Of a stretch of 64,000 bases of DNA, positions 45,374-54,650 are shown piece after piece (the stretch's first letter is position 1; every line of letters starts with the position of its first letter). Source of the DNA: Macrolepiota albuminosa (taxonomy: Eukaryota; Basidiomycota; Agaricomycetes; Agaricales; Agaricaceae). The translations under genes and the position numbers were made by a program. The notes beneath the pieces were generated by a model. It was not told the DNA's origin, ran no database searches, and saw only the letters and a program-made list of their open reading frames with translations. The stretch lies in assembly GCA_027475525.1 (NCBI GenBank), contig JAMWFC010000125.1:515723-579722 (forward strand). The letters run 5' to 3'.

Positions 45374-45890
45374 TGTCAGGGGACCCCTCATTCCTTTCTT
45401 CTTTCACTCCTTATTTCTTCACTCTCCTTTCATTCACTTCCTTATTTCTTCTACCATTCTCTCATTTGGCTGTTACTACTTCTTCAACACTATCTGTTGG
45501 TACTATTCTCAACCTTTGAGGTGCTCTGGTTCTTTAGCTATCACTCAGACAAGTGTGGGCCCTTCAGCACCGCTCCAGGCTGCTTAGATAAGCCGGAGTT
45601 TGCCTTTCTGACTTCTAAAGTCCGGAGTTTTCCTCCCTTGTTTGCACACTTGTTTGGTTAGTCAATTTTCGAGTTTTTAAGGTTTGTTGTACTGTACAGT
45701 TGTTTCCCACGCTTCAGAGGCCCCAGAAGCGTCCAACCTGGCATAGGGAATCCCCAGACTTGTTCTCTTTGGATCTCCCTCTGCCAGGTGAGTAGCTACC
45801 TTGATATTGTCAGTATATATTCTAATACACTTTGGATCTCCCTCTGCCAGCTGTGTGACTGAGCCACAGCCTCTAGAGGTCGCCCTTACA
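45374..45890 (+). repeat. 5' LTR of element G (517 bp)
   Basis: Starts TGTCAGGGGA and ends GCCCTTACA. Appears identical to 51425-51941, so the insertion is recent. It contains an 11-nt self-primer match at 45756-45766 and an intron-like 63-bp segment at 45788-45850 flanked by a 21-bp direct repeat. Confidence 0.97.
45756..45766 (+). promoter_or_regulatory. Self-primer sequence in the LTR of element G (probable RNA 5' end)
   Basis: AGACTTGTTCT is the exact reverse complement of 45893-45903, two bases after the LTR. In Tf1 the first 11 nt of the transcript fold back to prime reverse transcription; by analogy transcription would start at or near 45756. Confidence 0.7.
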
Positions 45891-45892
45891 GC

Positions 45893-45903
45893 AGAACAAG
45901 TCT
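45893..45903 (+). other. Primer binding site of element G (self-priming type)
   Basis: AGAACAAGTCT, two bases after the 5' LTR. It pairs perfectly over 11 nt with 45756-45766 and has no TGG start expected of a tRNA 3'-end primer site. Confidence 0.75.
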
Positions 45904-46830
45904 CTACATTTCGGTCTGGGAGCCCCCTTCAGCCTGCTTGAGCCCTCTCTTGCCCCTTTAGGTCCCTCCCCCACTGGATTACTCCCTGCCCCTCTGTTGC
46001 TTCTATGACCCAACCAGCCCCCTCAGACACTCCCCTGGACGCTTCTGCCCCTCAGGATGATGCCTGGGGTCGCTTGCTTGCTCTGGAGACTCAGGTGCAG
46101 ACCACTCAAGCTTCCCTCACCCTCCACACCACCGAACTTGCTGGATTACGTCAGGCCACAGACACTATCTCCCATTCCCTTCAGGCCCTCTTAGAGCGCC
46201 TCCCTCTCACTCCTACCCCTCTCCAGGCACCTCCAGTTAGGGCTGGCACACCCCCAGTCCCTCGCTTTGGGGCCTCCCCCCCAGTTCATGCCAATATTCC
46301 TCGCCCAGCACTCCCAGACGCATTCAATGGTGACCGAGCGATAGGCGAGCGTTTCCTGCAGTCCTGCATCACCTATATTCAGCTTAGTGGTGAGGCTTTC
46401 CCCTCTGACGCTCTCAAAATCGCTTGGGTTCTTTCTTACATGAAGTCTGGGCGAGCTTCAACATATGCGCTACGAGTCTTTCGACGTCCTGGAGGAGTAG
46501 AGAGTTTTGGAAGTTGGGATCAGTTTGAGAAGGAGTTTCGGACAGAGTTCTTCCCCTTGGACCCTGCTAAGGTGGCAGCCCTCACTCTCCGAGATCCTCA
46601 TCGATATGGGCAAGGGAAGCGGACCCTAGATGAGTACATCGACTCCTTCAGAGCTCTTGCTGAACAGGCCTGTTATCCGGATGGTCTTCAGCTCTGTCTC
46701 ACCTTCCGAGATGGCCTCCTTCCCTCTCTCATGGATCGGATCAACAGCATGGCTGAGGGACGACCTGATGACACGAGTATCGAGACCTGGTATCAGGTAG
46801 CACGTGATCAGTGGCAGCTCATGGAGTTAC

Positions 46831-46984
46831 GACGTGAGCTCCACCGTGGAACTGCCCCTCGCTCCACTCCACAGGCATCCTTTTCTGCTCGTCATCCCAT
46901 CCAGCCTGACGTGAGCTCCACCGTGGAACTGCCCCTCGCTCCACTCCACAGGCATCCTTTTCTGCTCGTCATCCCATCCAGCCT
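46831..46984 (+). repeat. 77-bp tandem duplication (6 of 10)
   Basis: Identical copies 46831-46907 and 46908-46984 in element G gag. The only coding case in which deleting a copy does not fully restore the frame. Confidence 0.95.
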
Positions 46985-47333
46985 CCCTTCCATTTCGCGC
47001 TCCACCCCCAGCTCAGGTACCTGCAGCACGTCCTCTTCCTTTTGGAGTACCTATGGATGTCGATGCCTCTCGTCAACGTTCCTCCCTTCCTCTCCTCTGC
47101 CGTCGCTGTGGAAAGCCTGGTCACTTCGCTCGGTATTGTCCCCAGGGGTTAGAGGTGCGCTATCTCTCAGCTTCAGAGCAGGAGGAGCTCCTTCTCCAGC
47201 TCCTTGCTGCCCGAGACGTTCGAGGAAACCCCTCCCCAGATGTACAGACCGAAGCAGAACCCCTGGAGGAGTCCTTGGGTCCTGTGGAAGCTGTAGCAGA
47301 ACCATTGGATGGGTCCTTTGGTTCAGCAGGGGA

Positions 47334-47340
47334 GGGTTTT
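47334..47340 (+). promoter_or_regulatory. Putative -1 ribosomal frameshift site of element G
   Basis: GGGTTTT fits the X XXY YYZ heptamer in the gag frame (GAG GGT TTT CAA TAG), two codons before the gag stop. Slipping back one base enters exactly the pol frame, which is open for 4 kb. A GC-rich stretch capable of pairing follows near 47365-47385. Confidence 0.55.
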
Positions 47341-50300
47341 CAATAGAGCGACGGATGAGTTGTACGCCTCCGCCGCCTGGTGCTAATCAGTTTACATGTC
47401 AATCAGTAGAGTCTTCTAATGTATCGCTCCCTACTCCTGATTCTCTGACTGAAACTGTAAGCACCCCCTCCGACGTACAAAATACCCCCTTGGTCCAAGC
47501 CTCCGCTAAGACTTCTTCTCCTCCTTCTCCTGTCCGACGACCACGTGTCCCAGCTTGGGAACGATGCCTTCCCCGTCGCTATGTTGTTGCTTCTACTCCC
47601 TCTCCCAACTCTCTGCGTCTGAATGTGGAGATTGAGACAACTGACACTCAGCAGACTCGAAGCGTCATAGCTCTCTTGGACAGTGGCGCTACTGGACTCT
47701 TCCTAGACACCCGTTATGTGGAACAACACCGGCTCACTACCCGTCCCCTCTCTCACCCTATTCCAGTCTATAACATTGACGGTATGCTCAATGAAGCTGG
47801 ATCCATCCGCTCAGTGGTGGATTTAGTCCTTCGTTATCAGACTCATTCTGAGCGTGCAGTCTTTGCAGTTACCAGCCTAGGAAAGCAGGACATGATACTT
47901 GGGTTCTCCTGGCTGCGTGATCACAATCCTGAGATTGACTGGGCCAAGGGTAAGGTGAGCATGAGCCGCTGCCCTCGACGGTGTTCCACATGTGCTAAGG
48001 AAGTGAGAGAGGAGCGCAGAGAGTCAGTCCGTGAGCGTGCTGCTATCCGGGCTTGCCGAGTTGGACACCTCCCCTTTGCAGACCTTGACCTACTGGATCC
48101 TCCTCCCTTGGCGTTCCCTTATAGAGAGGCCCTCTATGAGGACGTTCGAGGTGTAGTGAGTGAAGCCCAGATGGAAGATGGACGCGAGGGTGAATTTGGA
48201 TGCGCTCCTGACCCAGAGTCTCCAGACGAGGCTATCGAGACAGGTGATAGGATTTATGCAACTACGTTACGACCTCCACCAACTGTAGCAGAGATCAGAG
48301 CTAGCCAAACTACCTCCCAGCGGCTAGCTCAGGCATTTGCTGCCAACTCTGCTCCTAAGTCGTTCCGAGATGCAGTTCCTCATCACCTGCAAGACTTTGA
48401 GGATGTTTTCTCTAAGGCATCATTTGACTCCCTGCCAGAGCGTAAGCAGTGGGACCATGCAATTGAGCTTACACCCAATGCTGAGCCCTCTAGCTGCAAG
48501 GTCTACCCACTCTCTCCCAGAGAACAGGATGAGCTTGATGCCTTTTTGCAGGAGAATTTAGACTCTGGTCGCATCCGTCCCTCAAAGTCTCCAATGGCCT
48601 CTCCAGTCTTCTTCATTAAGAAGAAGGATGGATCTCTACGTCTGGTTCAGGACTACCGAGTCTTGAATGCGATGACTGTGAAGAATCGCTACCCCTTACC
48701 ACTCATTTCAGAGCTTGTCAACAACCTCCGAGGTGCGCGCTACTTTACCAAGTTGGATGTCCGCTGGGGCTACAACAATGTGCGCATCAAAGAAGGAGAT
48801 GAGTGGAAGGGAGCATTCCGAACAAATCGTGGACTCTTTGAACCTCTGGTAATGTTCTTTGGCCTCACTAATAGCCCTGCCACCTTCCAGACCATGATGA
48901 ACGACATTTTCCGAGACCTCATAGCGGAAGGTGTTGTGTGTGTATACCTCGACGATATTCTCATCTATACCAAGACTCTAGAGGAGCATCGTCGGATTAC
49001 ACGCATCGTACTGGAACGTCTTCGCCAGCACCAGCTCTATCTTAAGCCAGAGAAGTGTGAGTTTGAGCAGACTAAGGTTGAATATCTTGGACTGATCATC
49101 TCTCATGGAATGGCTGAGATGGACCCAGTCAAGGTGGCTGGTGTAGCGGAGTGGCCAGAGCCTAAGAACAAGAAGGAGGTTCAGGCCTTCCTGGGTTTTA
49201 CCAACTTCTACCGGAGGTTTATTCAGGATTTCTCACACCATGCCCGGCCCCTCTTTGATCTCACCACTAAGGACACTCCTTGGCACTGGGATGCAGCACA
49301 GCAGACAGCCTTTGATGCCCTCAAACAGGCAGTCACTTCAAAGCCTGTCCTTATATTCCCAGATGATGACTCTCCCTTCCGTGTCGAAGCTGATAGCTCA
49401 GATTTTGCTACTGGAGCCGTTCTCTCTCAACAGTCAAGGGAGGATGGTAAGTGGCATCCTGTGGCTTTCTACTCCAAGAGTCTCAATGCCGTGGAGCGAA
49501 ATTATGAGATCCATGACAAGGAGATGCTAGCTATCATTCGGTCATTTGAGGAGTGGCGACATTTCCTTGAGGGTGCCAGGCATAAATTCGAGGTGTGGAC
49601 TGATCACAAGAACTTAGAGTACTTTCGGACGGCCAAGAAACTCAACCGCCGACAGGCTCGATGGTCCTTGTATCTGGCCAACTTCGACTTCTCTCTGCAT
49701 CACAAACCGGGACGGAGCATGGGTAAGCCAGATGCGCTTTCTAGGCGAGCAGACCATGGTTCAGGAGCTAGTGACAATGACAATATTGTACTTCTGAAGC
49801 CAGAACTATTTGCTATCCGTGCTCTAGAAGGTGTGGTTGGCCAGGGAGAAGAAGTGAGCATCCTTCGAGACATCCAACGAGGTAACCGGGAGGGCGCTCA
49901 AGAAGATCTGGTAGCTAAGGCTGCCATGGCCTTGCATGCTCGAGAGAAAGCTGGAGTGAAGTCTGTCCGCACCGACGAGTGGTCTCTGGAGAATGGTCTT
50001 CTCACCTTCCGGGGACGCATTTATGTTCCCAACCTGCCAGACCTCCGGAGGCGGATTGTGGAGCAGCATCATGACTCTCGAGTTGCAGGACATCCTGGCA
50101 GATGGAAGACACTGGAGCTGGTTTCGCGGAATTACTGGTGGCCTCAAATGTCACGGTATATTGGCTCTTACACCTCCACCTGTGATCTTTGCCTTCGGAC
50201 TAAGCCTCGTCGTCAGCCTCCTATGGGACAGCTTCATCCATTGCCTATCCCAGCTGAGCGTTGGAGTGTGGCCTCAGTAGACTTCATTGTTGAGTTACCT

Positions 50301-51413
50301 GATTCTCATGGATATGATGCGATCATGGTGGTAGTGGATCTCTGTGGCAAGCGTGCTCATTTTATTCCAACACACACTACTTGCTCAGCCATGGGCGCTG
50401 CCAATCTGTACCGGAAGCATGTCTGGAAGCTCCATGGGTTGTCAGATGCTTATGTCTCAGACCACGGACCTCAGTTTGTGGCAGAGTTTACGAGAGAACT
50501 GTATCGCCTCCTCCATGTCAAACTCCACACCTCCACAGCCTACCACCCCCAGTCTGATGGCCAGACTGAGCGTGTCAACCAGGAGCTAGAGCAGTATCTC
50601 CGGCTCTTCTGCAATGAACGACAGGATGACTGGGACGATCTATTACCAGAGGCAGAGTTCCAGTACAACAACCGTGTACACGCTGCCACCCAGATGTCTC
50701 CTTTCCTTCTAGATACTGGTCGACATCCTCGGATGGGATTTGAGCCTCGTGGACGACCTTCAGAGAATGAAGCAGTCAATGAGTTCATAGATCGGATGAA
50801 GGCAGCCCAGGAGGAGGCCAAGGCAGCTTTAGCTAAGGCAAAGGATGACATGGCCCGCTACTACGATCGTGGACGAACTCCAGCCCCCAAGTACAAGCCT
50901 GGAGATCGAGTCTACCTGGATGCCTCTGACATTGCCACTACCCGACCTTCTCAGAAGCTCTCTCACCGTCGTCTAGGCCCCTTCCCTATAGTAAGACAGG
51001 TAGGCCCACTTGCCTATCAACTCAAGCTGCCTAGTGGAATGAGTCGACTCCATCCAGTCTTCAATGTGGTGAAGCTTTCTCCAGCCCCAGAGGATCCAAT
51101 TCCAGGTCGACGTCCACAGCCACCTCCACCACCAGTTCTGGTAAACAACCAAGAAGAGTACGAAGTGGAGCGGATCCTAGACAGCCGACTCTTTAGGAAT
51201 AAGCTTCAGTTCAAGGTCAAGTGGAAGGGCTATGGAATCGAGGACATTTCCTGGGAGCCACAAGAGAATGTCCATGCCCCTGCCTTGGTCCGGGAATTCT
51301 ATCAACAGCATCCTGATGCTCCTCGGGCAATCAGAGGCCTCTATTCCCTTTCCAAAGTAGACCAGGCCATCCAGAACTACTTCTATCCAGCACGTCGAGA
51401 CGCCGCACTCTAG
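47341..51413 (+). CDS. pol: Element G pol: protease, RT, RNase H, integrase, chromodomain (open)
   Basis: Protease with ALLDSGATG (47670) and GFSWL; RT from about 48560 to 49180 with intact VYLDDILIY (48941-48967); RNase H from 49380 (EADSSDFATG, KEMLAIIRSFEEW, WTDHKNLEY); integrase from 50065 with HHDSR...H and CDLC zinc ligands, SVDFIVELP, SDHGPQF and DGQTERVNQ giving the D,D-35-E core; chromodomain at 51150-51310 (YEVERILDS, FKVKWKGYGIEDISWEP). No stop codon or obvious catalytic change, so pol itself could be active. Likely translated by -1 frameshift from gag, since there is no good ATG context early in this frame. One unusual residue: VMFFGLTN where VMPFGLTN is standard. Confidence 0.93.
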
Positions 51414-51424
51414 AGGGGGGGTGA
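51414..51424 (+). other. Polypurine tract of element G
   Basis: AGGGGGGGTGA overlaps the end of the pol stop codon region and abuts the 3' LTR start TGTCAGG. Confidence 0.85.
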
Positions 51425-51941
51425 TGTCAGGGGACCCCTCATTCCTTTCTTCTTTCACTCCTTATTTCTTCACTCTCCTTTCATTCACTTCCTTATTTCT
51501 TCTACCATTCTCTCATTTGGCTGTTACTACTTCTTCAACACTATCTGTTGGTACTATTCTCAACCTTTGAGGTGCTCTGGTTCTTTAGCTATCACTCAGA
51601 CAAGTGTGGGCCCTTCAGCACCGCTCCAGGCTGCTTAGATAAGCCGGAGTTTGCCTTTCTGACTTCTAAAGTCCGGAGTTTTCCTCCCTTGTTTGCACAC
51701 TTGTTTGGTTAGTCAATTTTCGAGTTTTTAAGGTTTGTTGTACTGTACAGTTGTTTCCCACGCTTCAGAGGCCCCAGAAGCGTCCAACCTGGCATAGGGA
51801 ATCCCCAGACTTGTTCTCTTTGGATCTCCCTCTGCCAGGTGAGTAGCTACCTTGATATTGTCAGTATATATTCTAATACACTTTGGATCTCCCTCTGCCA
51901 GCTGTGTGACTGAGCCACAGCCTCTAGAGGTCGCCCTTACA
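51425..51941 (+). repeat. 3' LTR of element G (517 bp)
   Basis: Same length as, and by eye identical to, 45374-45890. Followed by target duplication GTGGC. Confidence 0.97.
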
Positions 51942-53035
51942 GTGGCTGGTGCTGAGGGCGCATACAAGCGCAAACCCAAAGAGGCTGCGCCAATGAATGC
52001 GCATGGCTCGGTCCATGGCCAGACCGGTCCACACATTGGACGTCCCAGGACGTCCATAGAGGAGGGCGTATGAGCCCAGGTAGTCCAAAGCAAATGGTTG
52101 CTTTGGATCAGGGGGGGTAAGGCCGACGAAGGCAATTTTCCCTCCCTCTTTGCGGCAATAGAGCCGCGACGGCACAATCATTCGTGGGACGTTCTCCCGC
52201 TCCTCTAGACTCGCGAAGGGTACCGCGATAGTCCTATACTCGACCTCGTCGAGTAAATGAGACATAGCTCTGTCTCGGGCCGTAGGGTGGCAGTTGAGCG
52301 CCACCCGCTTGAATTCGTTGAGCAAGAGGTAGCCCAACTGACGCTGACGAAGCGGCGTAAACTGGTTGTTAACCAGTGCGTGAAGTCTGCGGACTTCTTG
52401 AGGACTGCGGGGAAACCCGCGAGGTGCAACTTGGTACACCTTACTGTTGTGGGGCGTCGCGGCGGCGTTGCCCTGTTTATCGTCCTCGAAGGACCTGGCT
52501 GCGCGGGCTTCTTGCCCGACGAAGATGGTATTGGTCATTGGCGACCAATAGAATTGGGGAGCCAACCCCGCACCAAAGAATGAGTTCTGGCGCTCAATAG
52601 TGTGATCATGGTAAATCACCACACCGAGCGCATCAGGGATGAGCCCGGTTTCGTCCTCAAGGAGGGCGGCCCCTCATTTGGTGCTGTTCTGCGCCCGACG
52701 CTCCATCTTGGCTCGTCAATTGCTGCTGCGCCGTTTGTGTGCCATACGTTGTGCCGCCGTCTCGTGCGGCACTGGGGATTCCATACGAGCCTCTTCAGGC
52801 TCCTCATACCAATCGTCGTTGGAGGGCGGGGAAGGCAGCCTCTCCGGCTCTGACTTCTCAGATCGTGGGTCCATTGCCCACACACACCGCGGGAGTCGGG
52901 CTGGCAGGCCCTCTACCAGTATAGCGGGTAAAAAGGGGATGTTAGCCCCTGGGGCCCCTTTTGGGGCATCCTCGGGGAAGTGCACGTTGACGTAGGCGCG
53001 CCCTTCCGGTTGCTTACCCCGACAATCCTTTCAGG

Positions 53036-53189
53036 GTTGTGAGGCCTTGGCCTCAGTGGGGCGTGTGCTCATGCCCCTGGAACTCTGCTCCCCAGAGTAC
53101 GTGGTGGATACGGTTGTGAGGCCTTGGCCTCAGTGGGGCGTGTGCTCATGCCCCTGGAACTCTGCTCCCCAGAGTACGTGGTGGATACC
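53036..53189 (+). repeat. 77-bp tandem duplication (7 of 10)
   Basis: Copies 53036-53112 and 53113-53189, identical by eye, in the F post-pol ORF. Deleting one restores the frame. Confidence 0.95.
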
Positions 53190-53742
53190 ACGGATACTGG
53201 TCGTGAAGACGCAACCTCAGACGCGCCGCTGGCGAGGCGCTGGATAAGCCGGGGGGCGGCTGGAGCAGGAACATCTTCATAGGGGAGGATGTCCCGTCCT
53301 AGACCGGCCTCCCGGCTGGGGGCAGCAACGCTCGACTTAATCGAGCGGGAGGGCGCGTCCTCCACTCCTTGCCGACGCGCCCTTTTGCTGGAGTCGGTGT
53401 CCTGACTTGGGGGTGTAGTCTGCCGCTTACGAGCGGCCGAAAGGGCAAGGAAATCAGTTTTGCGCTGAGCGCGCATATGATCCATGTCGTCCATCATCCG
53501 GCAGATGAGGACGACTGCCTCCGCATCGCGGAGGAATGATGACTCTGCGGGTACATCGTACCCGTTATCTCCCAGACGTTGGAGAAGGGTAGCCAGGACT
53601 AAGTCCTGGCTGTGAGTGGGCTCGACAGCCCGTGCTTTTCCTTTGTCGCGTCGAGGACGCGACTCTTCTTCCGAGCTGGGCTCGGATTGGTGCGGCATTT
53701 CCAGCCGCTGTAGCAAGGAGAGCTTGGCCAAGCTCTCCGTCA

Positions 53743-53896
53743 GCGCATCAGCCGATGAACTGATGCTCCGTTCTGTATTGAGAGTTTCTGTACTCTCACT
53801 GGCCGCGGTGGCCTGCACGGCGCATCAGCCGATGAACTGATGCTCCGTTCTGTATTGAGAGTTTCTGTACTCTCACTGGCCGCGGTGGCCTGCACA
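53743..53896 (+). repeat. 77-bp tandem duplication (8 of 10)
   Basis: Copies 53743-53819 and 53820-53896, identical by eye, in the F post-pol ORF. Deleting one restores the frame. Confidence 0.95.
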
Positions 53897-54650
53897 AGGG
53901 ATGCTTTGCGTCCCTCTAGATTGTCAATTGGTGCTGTGGTCGACAGGGAAATCGACCGGCCTCTCTTGGCTTGCGACTCATGCGAGTCGCTGTACTGGGG
54001 CATTGCGCCCCAAGCCCCCATCCAAGCCGGGGGGTACGGCATCATTACGGGCACACCACCCATCCCAGGGTAGTGCGCCGGGGCGGTAAACTGGGGAAAA
54101 GGATGTGTCCCCAGTTGCCCTGTTGCCAGTACGGGGGCAAGCTGCCTCCATGCCGACGCTGCTTGGGGGCTGACTAGCCCCCTGTAGGCCTGTTGCTGGA
54201 ATTGGCCCTCGGTGTGATGTGGCGCATAAGCGCCCGGTGCTGGTTGTTGGGGCTGATAGCCGCCCACAGGTGCGTTCTGGGGCATGAAGTTGCCCTGCAT
54301 GGTTTGAAGTGGCAGATAGCCACTGATCACCGGCTGCTGCGGCAGGTAGCCCGCCGCTGGTGGTTGCTGCTGCTGTGGGAAGCCCACAGCTGGTTGCGAT
54401 TGTCCCCACTGGGGCGCATTTTGGGTCAGCGGGGGAGCCATCTGCCCCCCCCTTCAGCCGACGGTAAGACCGACGGCATACTCTCAAACTGCTGCTGCTG
54501 TAGCTGCTGCTGCTGCTGGTCACTCAAGTCCACGGGCATGCTGTCCATGGTTGGGGAAAAAAGCGAAAAAGAAATTTCGCCTTTTAAGACGTGTTTCAGC
54601 CACAGCTGCTGACCAACTCAGCCAAGCCGCGATCGGCACTGCCGATCAAA

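Larger units (their letters stand above)
46005..47346 (+). pseudogene. gag: Element G gag (capsid and zinc knuckle, frame-broken)
   Basis: Capsid-type Gag starts at ATG 46005 with a predicted N-terminal coiled coil and Pro-rich linker. The capsid core follows (PDAFNGDRAIGERFL, WVLSYMKSGRASTYA, EKEFRTEFFPLDPAK). The CCHC knuckle CRRCGKPGHFARYC lies at 47099-47140 in a different frame, which ends at TAG 47344-47346. A 77-bp duplication (46831-46984) causes most of the shift, but after removing one copy the N-terminal part is still one base out of register, so a further indel near 46985-47000 is required. The stop is immediately preceded by a slippery heptamer leading into pol. Confidence 0.8.
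45374..51941 (+). mobile_element. Element G: young Tf1/sushi-type chromovirus nested in element F
   Basis: 6568 bp with 517-bp LTRs and target duplication GTGGC (45369-45373 and 51942-51946). Order: LTR, self-priming site, gag (46005-47346), pol (protease, RT, RNase H, integrase, chromodomain; to 51413), polypurine tract, LTR. Pol is open throughout. Gag is frame-broken by a 77-bp duplication plus a further one-base offset. Related LTRs occur as a solo at 15037-15554 and a decayed piece at 36226-36335. Confidence 0.96.
51942..54548 (-). pseudogene. Element F post-pol ORF, 5' part (conserved unknown protein)
   Basis: Starts at ATG 54548 with a polyglutamine run, then a Gln/Pro/Gly/Tyr-rich disordered stretch. 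An eight-base C run (54445-54452) shifts the frame once. A central module (YDVPAESSFLRDAEAVV...MRAQRK) and a later one (GLIPDALGVVIY...RQNSFFGAGL) match element B's post-pol ORF. Two 77-bp duplications (53036, 53743) break the frame and are reversed by deleting one copy each. Two in-frame TGA codons lie near 52705 and 52660, each likely from CGA. Interrupted by element G at 51942. No transmembrane or signal sequence. Function unknown. Confidence 0.7.

Noticed and set aside
44583..54548. Post-pol ORFs as envelope genes
   Set aside because: No signal peptide, transmembrane segment or cleavage site is visible; the N-terminus is polyglutamine and disordered.
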